Positions 1 through 5,190 of a stretch of 5,685 nt of DNA are shown one piece after another. Positions within the stretch are counted from its first letter, which is position 1. Every line of letters begins with the position of its first letter. The stretch covers positions 1-5,685 of the forward strand of contig CADBDO010000057.1 of NCBI GenBank assembly GCA_902793515.1, read 5' to 3'. A program made the position numbers and the translations under genes. Under the pieces are notes generated by a model. It made no database searches. It saw only the letters and a program-made list of their open reading frames with translations, and had not been told where the DNA came from. Source of the stretch: an uncultured Erysipelotrichaceae bacterium. GTDB taxonomy: Bacteria > Bacillota_I > Bacilli_A > RFN20 > CAG-826.

Positions 1-4
1 ATAA

Positions 5-103
5 CTTTTATTACAAGAAAGAAAAGAGAGTTTGATCAACGCCGCCCTTAAAAGAGAAGAAGAGCAGATCGAAAAGGCTCACGAAGAAAAAGAAAGTAAA
101 TAA
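5..103 (+). other. Lys/Glu-rich reading frame, possible tail of an upstream gene
   Basis: This frame reads to a TAA at 101-103 and ends with a charged, helix-like stretch (KREEEQIEKAHEEKESK). It looks like the basic/acidic tail of a bacterial protein, and a rho-independent terminator begins about 20 bases after the stop, as expected for a gene end. However, the same frame has a TAA at 2-4, so it is not simply the end of a longer ORF entering from the left. The only in-frame bacterial start seen is a TTG at 32-34, which would give 23 residues and has only a purine-rich stretch upstream. It could be a very short gene, a frameshifted gene end, or untranslated 3' sequence. No family is recognised. 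Confidence 0.25.
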
Positions 104-121
104 AATTCTTTACAAAGAAAT

Positions 122-141
122 AAGGCCCTATGGCCTTTTTT
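122..141 (+). terminator. Rho-independent terminator of the upstream unit
   Basis: A 6-bp stem AAGGCC/GGCCTT (122-127 with 132-137) with the loop CTAT is followed by an unbroken T run to 141. It closes whatever transcript enters from the left and insulates the CotH-type gene downstream. Confidence 0.85.
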
Positions 142-161
142 CTTCATTAAAAAGACTACAG

Positions 162-190
162 TTTATATTGATTTTTAAATCGTGTACAAT
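162..190 (+). promoter_or_regulatory. Putative sigma-A promoter of the CotH-type lipoprotein gene
   Basis: TTTATA (162-167, 4 of 6 to the -35 consensus) and TACAAT (185-190, 5 of 6 to the -10 consensus) are separated by 17 bp. Transcription would start near 197 and give a leader of about 70 bases. The leader contains an inverted repeat, AATGAT (212-217) and ATCATT (230-235), that could form a weak hairpin or bind a regulator. The assignment rests on consensus matching only. Confidence 0.5.
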
Positions 191-251
191 AAAACTCGCA
201 AGAAACATCTTAATGATAATGAGAGAAGAATCATTTTGATTACCCCTCAAG

Positions 252-257
252 AAAGGA
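252..257 (+). promoter_or_regulatory. Ribosome binding site that places the CotH-type start at 267
   Basis: AAAGGA ends directly against the upstream ATG at 258, which is too close for initiation there. It lies 9 bases before the second in-frame ATG at 267, which is ideal. The shorter protein also begins MKKFF, the usual positively charged start of a lipoprotein signal peptide. Confidence 0.8.
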
Positions 258-266
258 ATGTTTTTC

Positions 267-2249
267 ATGAAGAAGTTTTTCAAGGTCCTCACAATCCTTG
301 CCTTCCCATTGATGACCGTTAGCTGTGTCAATGATGGCGGTGGCATCAACCCTGCCTCTACTGGATTGTCCGAGGACACATCCTCCCCATCAACATCATC
401 TTTAGCTTCAACCGCAAGCTCCTCCGTCTCAAGCGTTGCCGCTTCCTCCTCGACGACCGGAAAGTCGTCAAGCAAGGCTTCCTCGTCCGTCCACACCCAT
501 AACTGGGGCACCGAATGGTCCGCTGACAAGAATCAGCACTATCACGTTTGCACCACCTGTGGCGAGAAGAAAGACGCCGCCAACCATACATTCGGCAATT
601 GGGTCGAAGAGAACTTAGGCACCAAGCTTAACGACGATCGTTTCGCTAATTCCAACGTCAAGTACAGAACCTGCTCAACCTGCGGTTACGAACAGATGGA
701 CAGCACCCACGCCGTTCTCCCAGAGATCAGATTCACCTTTGATGCCGCCGATCCAAACGCCAACTTCGCGACTGCCGCCAGAAGCACCGATACCACAAGA
801 CCTACCGTCTCTGGCAACATCACGATCACCAACGCTGGCGAATACAACACCACCAAGAACCTTGTCGCCACTATGAAGGTCAGAGGCAACCAGACCGCTG
901 GCTTCGATAAGAAAGGCTTCCAGATCAAATTTGACAAGAAACAGTCGATGCTTGGCCTCAATGGCGGAAAGAAATTCAAGAAGTGGGTCCTCTTAGCCGA
1001 TGCTAAGGACACCACCATTTCCAGAAGTGCTTTAGGTTTAGAGCTCTCCAAAGGCGTCATTGCCGACGATTCCAAAGTCTGGGCCACCGACTTCACACCG
1101 GTCTCCGTCTATCTCAACAACACTTACTGGGGCATGTATATGCTCGCTGAGCAGAAAGAGGTCAAAGATGGCCGTATCAACCTCCCAGAACCAGAAGAGG
1201 ATGTCATCGATCCAGAGACCGGCGAGGAAACCACCGTCCCGATCACGTCGACCGCTATCGGCTACAACTTCGAGCTCGACTACTATGCCCGTAACGAAGC
1301 CCAGAAAGGCGCCGAGGGTGACCCAACCTTCGAAATCGATTACGGCAATTATTTCACTACCTCCAGCTACAACATCGAGAGCTGCTTAGCCAACTCTGGC
1401 TTAGGTATCGTCAAGACCTACACCATGAACTCTGACATCACCGACAGCACAGCCGGCACCAACCAGCAGACCAACGCCTCCAACAGCGCCCAGGTCGCTT
1501 GGATGAAGAACAGACTTCAGGCTCTCTTCAAAGTCTTAGCCGAAGGTTCCAAGAACAACTCCGCCAAAGACATCAATGAGAACAACCAGATGATTTCCGC
1601 TCCATCCGGCACAACCGTTAAGCAAGCCATCGAAAAGCATTTCGACTGCAACGCTTGGGCCGAAGGCTTCATCATCAACGCCGTCTGCTTACCACCAGAT
1701 GTCGGTTATTCTTCCTTCTACATGTCCTTCGACAACTCCGCCACCGGCGATAAGAAGTTAAGATTCGACAACCCATGGGATTTCGACAGCAACTTCGGTA
1801 ACAGAAGAGGCTTCATCGAGAAAGCTGGCCAGACTTCCAACGGCAAAGATCCATACTTCATGGATAGAACCGCCAATATGTGGCTCCAACTCCTTGGCAA
1901 GATGAGCTGGTTTATGAACGACTACGTCATTCCAAAGTGGAATACCGTCAGAACCAACCAGACCTTCGAGAAGATGATGTCCTTAGCCAGAACCTTCTAT
2001 AAGTACTACGATGCTGAGTACGCCAAGAACTTCACCAAGTGGACAACCACCCAGGCTTCTGACAACAACGTCGGCAGCTACTTCAACGGTGATGGTGTCA
2101 CAAGGGGCGAACTCAGAACGCCATTCGTCAACGTCAACGATCGCGCCAGCGCTCAGGCCGAGACCCTTAAATGGCTTGCCGAACGTGTTAACTACCTTGA
2201 ACACAAATGGGTTCCAAATAGCACCAGAACTCCTCTCCCAACCAAGTAA
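267..2249 (+). CDS. CotH-type kinase domain lipoprotein with zinc-knuckle-like N-terminus
   Basis: A 660-residue surface lipoprotein starting at ATG 267, chosen because the Shine-Dalgarno site is 9 bases upstream. Residues 1-19 are a signal peptide and Cys20 (MTVSC) is the likely lipidation site; Thr at -3 makes the lipobox non-standard. A Ser/Thr-rich tether follows (about 32-75). Residues 76-148 then hold two Cys/His clusters, H78/C95/C98/H107 and C136/C139/H148, of the CxxCG...H kind seen in Firmicutes surface proteins. The CotH domain follows: VRGNQT (205-210), the KWVLLADAKD strand-turn (239-248), YWGMYMLAEQ (287-296) with DGRIN, and the WDFD motif (504-507). CotH of Bacillus is an atypical protein kinase that phosphorylates spore coat proteins. 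Here the partner is unknown, and a lipoprotein form suggests an extracellular envelope substrate. An acidic insertion (about 307-325) and a polar stretch (390-406) interrupt the domain. The gene is monocistronic between its own promoter and terminator. Leu CTG is absent. Confidence 0.9.
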   Translation: MKKFFKVLTILAFPLMTVSCVNDGGGINPASTGLSEDTSSPSTSSLASTASSSVSSVAASSSTTGKSSSKASSSVHTHNWGTEWSADKNQHYHVCTTCGEKKDAANHTFGNWVEENLGTKLNDDRFANSNVKYRTCSTCGYEQMDSTHAVLPEIRFTFDAADPNANFATAARSTDTTRPTVSGNITITNAGEYNTTKNLVATMKVRGNQTAGFDKKGFQIKFDKKQSMLGLNGGKKFKKWVLLADAKDTTISRSALGLELSKGVIADDSKVWATDFTPVSVYLNNTYWGMYMLAEQKEVKDGRINLPEPEEDVIDPETGEETTVPITSTAIGYNFELDYYARNEAQKGAEGDPTFEIDYGNYFTTSSYNIESCLANSGLGIVKTYTMNSDITDSTAGTNQQTNASNSAQVAWMKNRLQALFKVLAEGSKNNSAKDINENNQMISAPSGTTVKQAIEKHFDCNAWAEGFIINAVCLPPDVGYSSFYMSFDNSATGDKKLRFDNPWDFDSNFGNRRGFIEKAGQTSNGKDPYFMDRTANMWLQLLGKMSWFMNDYVIPKWNTVRTNQTFEKMMSLARTFYKYYDAEYAKNFTKWTTTQASDNNVGSYFNGDGVTRGELRTPFVNVNDRASAQAETLKWLAERVNYLEHKWVPNSTRTPLPTK

Positions 2250-2262
2250 TTAATCACATTAC

Positions 2263-2298
2263 AAAAAGAGCAGCGGGCAATTAGCTCGCTGCTTTTTT
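2263..2298 (+). terminator. Terminator of the CotH-type gene (repeated stem, copy 1)
   Basis: A 10-bp stem, AGCAGCGGGC (2269-2278) with GCTCGCTGCT (2284-2293), contains one G-U pair and a 5-base loop, and is followed by T2293-2298. A run of A at 2263-2267 precedes it, so it may also act on the minus strand. Nearly the same stem recurs at 3058-3083. Confidence 0.9.
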
Positions 2299-2322
2299 AT
2301 GCGAACAATCATCGGCATTGTC

Positions 2323-2340
2323 ATTAAAAAGCTTTTTAAT
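2323..2340. repeat. Perfect 18-bp palindrome ATTAAAAAGCTTTTTAAT
   Basis: The 18 bases equal their own reverse complement. The palindrome has no loop and no adjoining T run, so it is a poor terminator. It lies about 40 bp upstream of a TATAAT -10 box, where an operator or a curved A/T upstream element could sit. A smaller inverted repeat, ACAAT/ATTGT (2305-2309, 2317-2321), lies just before it. The role is unproven. Confidence 0.4.
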
Positions 2341-2355
2341 AATGAGCTTTCCTTA

Positions 2356-2384
2356 TTCAAGCGATTCGATGCACGCTGTATAAT
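2356..2384 (+). promoter_or_regulatory. Putative promoter of the small lipoprotein gene
   Basis: A perfect TATAAT (2379-2384) preceded directly by TG is spaced 17 bp from a weak -35, TTCAAG (2356-2361, 3 of 6). The start would fall near 2391 and leave a leader of about 115 bases before the ATG at 2507. The 207 bases between the previous terminator and that ATG hold only this promoter, the palindrome, and an in-frame CxxC-coding stretch. Confidence 0.45.
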
Positions 2385-2492
2385 CCCCATGTGGTGTGAC
2401 GAAATACGCTTTCCATACGATGCAGCGCGTCAGCAATAGGTATGTGAAATGCAAGGTTTGCGGCCATTATAAGGAAGACTATGATCAAGATT

Positions 2493-2497
2493 GGAGG
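2493..2497 (+). promoter_or_regulatory. Ribosome binding site fixing the small lipoprotein start at 2507
   Basis: GGAGG lies 9 bases before ATG 2507, where a signal peptide begins. The frame is open further up to a GTG at 2396, but that codon has no Shine-Dalgarno sequence and would bury the signal peptide 37 residues inside the protein. Confidence 0.85.
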
Positions 2498-2506
2498 CAA
2501 ACCCAT

Positions 2507-2998
2507 ATGGTTTATAAGAGAATCATCATTCCGTTGTTGCTCTCGTTGCTGGCTTTTTCCGCGTGCTCCCAAACCGGCGAGGGGCCATCTTCGGAGCCCG
2601 CAGCGCAATCCTCTTCCGAAAGCCTGCCCCTGGAAGAATCCTCTTCCGGACAACCTTCGCAGAGCCAATCGTCTTCTGAGTTGTCGGAATCTATTTCAGA
2701 TGGAAAGGTTTATTACACAGTATCGTTTTATCAATCGTATCTTCGCAGGGCCGATGCAATGGGGAGAAACGGTTTGAGATTTGATACTTCGCTTCAAATT
2801 GAAGCAGGAACCGCCCTTTATCGCACAACAGAAGAAGGCCGTGCTTTCTATCACAACAACCTGCATCCTTTATACCAGCCACACGGCCAATCTTACGATA
2901 TCTTATATCTTTTTCATGACGCTGAATGTACCGACTTATATGTGCATGGCGACCCCATTTTATCTGATTCAACGTTCTATTATTTTGGGGAAGGATAA
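2507..2998 (+). CDS. Small lipoprotein with one degenerate Flg_new-like repeat
   Basis: A 163-residue predicted lipoprotein. Residues 1-19 (VYKRIIIPLLL, then LAFSA) are a signal peptide and Cys20 is the likely lipidated residue. A Ser/Glu/Gln-rich linker runs to about residue 64. The C-terminal part begins YYTVSFYQ and ends HDAECTDLYVHGDPILSDST followed by FYYF. That order recalls the Listeria-Bacteroides repeat (Flg_new, a small beta-rich surface module: YTVTF...GWYTDAACT...ITSDTTLYAKW), but the central Gly/Trp positions are missing, so the match is weak. Function is unknown; surface display is the inference. Codon use differs from the neighbours: Leu TTG and CTG and Gln CAA are common here, while the CotH-type gene has no CTG and uses CAG almost throughout. 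With its position between two matching terminators, this suggests acquisition from elsewhere. The gene appears to be monocistronic. Confidence 0.75.
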   Translation: MVYKRIIIPLLLSLLAFSACSQTGEGPSSEPAAQSSSESLPLEESSSGQPSQSQSSSELSESISDGKVYYTVSFYQSYLRRADAMGRNGLRFDTSLQIEAGTALYRTTEEGRAFYHNNLHPLYQPHGQSYDILYLFHDAECTDLYVHGDPILSDSTFYYFGEG

Positions 2999-3028
2999 AT
3001 CAAAGGCCGTTCTTCCAAAGATTGCAAA

Positions 3029-3048
3029 AACATATAAGAACATATAAG
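3029..3048. repeat. Two tandem copies of AACATATAAG
   Basis: Two exact 10-base copies stand side by side in the 3' untranslated stretch between the small lipoprotein stop and its terminator. This is likely a slippage duplication; no function is evident. Confidence 0.7.
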
Positions 3049-3050
3049 CC

Positions 3051-3087
3051 AAAAAATAGCAGCGAGCCCTAAAGCTCGCTGCTTTTT
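3051..3087 (+). terminator. Terminator of the small lipoprotein gene (repeated stem, copy 2)
   Basis: A perfect 10-bp stem, AGCAGCGAGC (3058-3067) with GCTCGCTGCT (3074-3083), has a 6-base loop and T3083-3087, and is preceded by an A run (3051-3056) that may make it bidirectional. The right arm is identical to that of the terminator at 2284-2293 and the left arm differs by one base, while the loops differ. Confidence 0.9.
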
Positions 3088-3102
3088 CTTTGCCCATTAT
3101 TT

Positions 3103-3111
3103 TGCTACAAT
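3103..3111 (+). promoter_or_regulatory. Extended -10 promoter of the YugP-like gene
   Basis: TGC followed by TACAAT (3106-3111) matches an extended -10 element. No good -35 is seen, since the expected place overlaps the T run of the preceding terminator. A start near 3118 would leave a leader of about 20 bases that begins just before AAAGGAG (3121-3127), which sits 9 bases from ATG 3137. Confidence 0.55.
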
Positions 3112-3136
3112 ATATCCATAAAAGGAGTCACATATC

Positions 3137-3940
3137 ATGGAACAACTCGTTTCTTTTATCGAAGAAGCCTTGGGTTTAGGTGATATCAATGATGGCATCG
3201 CCATCGCTTTGTTCATCGTCATCATCCTTATCGGCATCGTCAGTATCTTCGCCTTCGGAGTGGAGATCGCTCTTGCCATCAAGTACGTCAGATTCAACCG
3301 CGTGCAGAATAGCAGGGGGCAAAACGGCGAAGAGATCGCTAGAGACTTACTAGACAAAGAAGGCCTTAACCACATCAGGGTCAGCGTCACCGGCTCATTC
3401 CTCTTCGGAAACAGCTATTCGCATTACTTCAAGAAAGTCCGTCTTAGGAGATGGACCGTCAAGAAGAGGAGTATCTCTTCACTAGCGATGGCCGCTCAGA
3501 AATCATCCCTTGCCGTCCTTGATAAAGAAGGCGACAAAGACATGAAGACCAGGATTGCCTTAACGCCTCTTATCTATTTTGGCCCTCTTGCCTTCGTCCC
3601 GCTTGTTGTCATCGGTATCGGCCTTGATATCGTTTTATTCCACACCATCGGCGTTTTCTCAATCATCTTAACTGCCTTAGGCTTACTCTTCTATCTCGTC
3701 TCATTCATCATGTCGATCATGGTTCTTAAGACCGAGAAGAAGGCTCAGGAAAAGGCAATCGAGGTCATGCGTAGAGATAACCTCGCCAACGAAGAAGAGA
3801 TTGGAATGTGCAAAGAGCTCTTCCGTCTTTATAACATCGAGTACATCAACGACATGGTCATCGCTCTCCTTGAGCTCATCTACCGTGTCCTTCTCTTATT
3901 CGCGAATATGTCGAGCTCATCTTCATCTTCGAGAGATTAA
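3137..3940 (+). CDS. YugP-family (Zn_peptidase_2) membrane protein lacking the zinc site
   Basis: A 267-residue membrane protein. One long hydrophobic helix spans about 20-48, and two or three more lie in 142-197. The order of conserved blocks follows YugP, an uncharacterised membrane zinc metallopeptidase family: NSRGQNGEEIARDLLDKEGL (58-77), GSFLFGNSY (86-94, where YugP has a DHYDP motif), VRLRR, SISSLAMAA (112-120), R139 with a hydrophobic run, LFYLVSF (184-190) and a final EEEIG...IEYI...LLELIYRVLL (219-254). Where active members read AAHEVGHALQ this protein reads AAQKSSLAVL (119-128), so the HEXXH His, Glu and His are Q121, K122 and L125. The glutamate expected near the LVTLPVE block aligns with S193. 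It is therefore predicted to be catalytically dead. The reading frame is intact, with a strong RBS and host-like codons, so it looks maintained and not decayed. It ends in a Ser7-Arg-Asp tail. Confidence 0.75.
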   Translation: MEQLVSFIEEALGLGDINDGIAIALFIVIILIGIVSIFAFGVEIALAIKYVRFNRVQNSRGQNGEEIARDLLDKEGLNHIRVSVTGSFLFGNSYSHYFKKVRLRRWTVKKRSISSLAMAAQKSSLAVLDKEGDKDMKTRIALTPLIYFGPLAFVPLVVIGIGLDIVLFHTIGVFSIILTALGLLFYLVSFIMSIMVLKTEKKAQEKAIEVMRRDNLANEEEIGMCKELFRLYNIEYINDMVIALLELIYRVLLLFANMSSSSSSSRD

Positions 3941-3962
3941 GCGGAAATTGTAGGGGTTTTTC

Positions 3963-3998
3963 AAAAAAAGGGTGGCAAATCGCAATCCTTTTCTTTTT
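3963..3998. terminator. Bidirectional terminator between convergent genes
   Basis: The stem AAAAGG-GTGGC (3966-3976) pairs with GCAAT-CCTTTT (3982-3992) through one G-U pair and one mismatch, with a 5-base loop. A run of T follows on the plus strand (TTTTCTTTTTT) and a run of A precedes (3963-3969), which becomes the U tract for the minus-strand transcript. It serves both the YugP-like gene and the TtcA-like gene, whose stop codons are 57 bases apart. Confidence 0.7.
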
Positions 3999-5116
3999 TA
4001 TTTCTTGATCGTAATCATGTAAGCAGGGGATTTCCTGCCTTCGACGTTCACTTCTTTGAAGCCCATGAGGTTCGCTAAGGCTTTATTGCCATAGAGATAG
4101 AAATGGACAGGGTTGACCCTCTCAGAGATCTTCTCCATCAGGAACGGAATCCCTTCTTTAAGGTATTCTTTCTCGCCAGAGACATTGAAGAGAAGGACTT
4201 TGTGGGCGCTTAGATGCATATAAGAGACTTCGCCAACCCTCTTGTGGTTCCATAGCACGATGTAATCGACTTCGCCTTCTTTCTTCTTTTTGCTAGAGAT
4301 TTTGGTTCCTCTCATGTCTTCCGGGAGGATGATTGGGCGAAGCGAGAGAGAAGGTTTCTTCTCGTGGACATATTCGATGTTTGGGAAATAGAGGTTAAAG
4401 GACTCGTAATTGCTTAAGAGGTTACGGAGGTTCATGACGCTTTCATGATGCTCTTTGTAGAGCTTCTTGACGAAGTCTTTGGTGACCTCTCTTTCGGTAT
4501 GTTTATTCGCTGGGCAATTAGTGTCAACGATAGGAAACTTTTCTTCCTCAGCCATATGGACCAAATACCATTCGTGGCAGTAGATGAGAGGCCTAATGAA
4601 AGTGATGCCCGCTCTCTCAAGCGTCATCTTAGGATCAAAGGTCGCAACCCTTCCTCCATGGACCATGTTCATGAATAAAGTTTCGACAGAGTCTTCATTA
4701 TGGTGAGCGAAGGCGACTTTGTTGCAGTGGAGCCTTTTCGCTTCTGCGTTGATCGCGGCTTTCTTCATGCGTGAGCAAATCGAGCAAGGAAGATGGCCAT
4801 CAGGTTTCTTATGCGCTTTCAAAATATCATAGACGAATCTACTGTCAACGACAGACAACTTTGTGCCACATTCTTCGGCGAACTTCTCAAGCTTTTTTAT
4901 CTCATTTCTATCGAAGTCGAAACCAAGGTCGAGGAAGATCGGATGGACCGTGAATTTCTTCTTTGAATAGAGGGTGTATATCGAAAGGGCCTTTAAGAGG
5001 CAAAGGGAGTCTTTTCCTCCAGACACGCCGACTGCGATTCTGTCACCCTCATCAATGAGAGCGAAATCGAGGTCGGCCTTTCTAAGCGATGACAAAACGT
5101 TACGGATATAAGCCAT
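3998..5116 (-). CDS. ttcA: TtcA-family tRNA 2-thiolation protein with extra C-terminal domain
   Basis: A 372-residue PP-loop ATPase. The ATP-pyrophosphatase loop SGGKDS is at 32-37, after VGV. A CSIC pair (C111, C114) and C201 (DTNCPA) match the three cysteines that hold the [4Fe-4S] cluster in TtcA, and AHHNEDSVETLF (137-148) is the family's conserved core. TtcA thiolates cytidine 32 of certain tRNAs in the cytoplasm. The TtcA name is by family; a related substrate is possible. E. coli TtcA is about 310 residues. Here the recognisable core ends near 245, and residues about 256-372 form an additional domain with a GNAT-like order: VDYIVLWNHKRVGEVSY, LKEGIPFLMEKI, then NKALANLMGFKEV. The acetyl-CoA loop (R/QxxGxG) is degenerate, so that call is tentative. 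No Shine-Dalgarno precedes the ATG; GATAAT ends 6 bases upstream, so the mRNA may be leaderless. The gene lies 54 bases after the VTC-type gene. Confidence 0.88.
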   Translation of the reverse strand: MAYIRNVLSSLRKADLDFALIDEGDRIAVGVSGGKDSLCLLKALSIYTLYSKKKFTVHPIFLDLGFDFDRNEIKKLEKFAEECGTKLSVVDSRFVYDILKAHKKPDGHLPCSICSRMKKAAINAEAKRLHCNKVAFAHHNEDSVETLFMNMVHGGRVATFDPKMTLERAGITFIRPLIYCHEWYLVHMAEEEKFPIVDTNCPANKHTEREVTKDFVKKLYKEHHESVMNLRNLLSNYESFNLYFPNIEYVHEKKPSLSLRPIILPEDMRGTKISSKKKKEGEVDYIVLWNHKRVGEVSYMHLSAHKVLLFNVSGEKEYLKEGIPFLMEKISERVNPVHFYLYGNKALANLMGFKEVNVEGRKSPAYMITIKK

Positions 5117-5120
5117 GGGG

Positions 5121-5146
5121 ATATTATCAAACTAAGTAACACTTAG
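5121..5146 (-). promoter_or_regulatory. Possible -10 box and small inverted repeat upstream of ttcA-like gene
   Basis: On the minus strand GATAAT (5123-5128) lies 6 bases before the ATG, so transcription would begin at or next to the start codon. No convincing -35 is seen. Just upstream is a 6-bp inverted repeat, CTAAGT (5132-5137) and ACTTAG (5141-5146), with a 3-base spacer. It overlaps the spacer of this promoter and could be an operator or a mini-hairpin. Confidence 0.35.
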
Positions 5147-5152
5147 GAAAAG

Positions 5153-5190
5153 AAAAAAGAGGAAGATTCTTTATAGGAGTCTTGCCTCTT
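5153..5190 (-). terminator. Probable terminator overlapping the end of the VTC-type gene
   Basis: On the minus strand AAGAGG and AAGA (from 5190 down) pair with TCTT and CCTCTT (5157-5166), with one bulged base, a short inner TC/GA extension past a mismatch, and a T run at 5153-5156. The TAA stop (5173-5171) falls in the loop. If real, it separates the VTC-type gene from the ttcA-like gene. Confidence 0.5.

Noticed and set aside
258..266. Upstream ATG (258) as start of the CotH-type protein
   Set aside because: The Shine-Dalgarno sequence AAAGGA abuts this ATG with no spacer, while ATG 267 has a 9-base spacer and a typical signal peptide start.
128..529. Minus-strand ORF of 133 codons
   Set aside because: It is antisense to the Ser-rich part of the CotH-type gene and runs through that gene's promoter and a terminator; its acidic composition simply mirrors Ser/Thr codons.
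686..1096. Minus-strand ORF of 136 codons
   Set aside because: It is fully inside the CotH domain coding region, antisense, with no RBS or recognisable motif; it arises from the C-rich third positions of the real gene.
2396..2506. GTG 2396 as the start of the small lipoprotein
   Set aside because: It has no ribosome binding site, would place the signal peptide internally, and GGAGG sits 9 bases before ATG 2507.
2357..2668. Minus-strand ORF of 103 codons covering the small lipoprotein start
   Set aside because: It overlaps the signal peptide, RBS and promoter of a better supported plus-strand gene and has Arg/Gly-rich shadow composition.
2263..3087. Repeated hairpins as a transposon, integron attC or CRISPR
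   Set aside because: Both copies have U tracts and sit just after stop codons, so they are terminators. No transposase or integrase, target duplication or spacer array is present.
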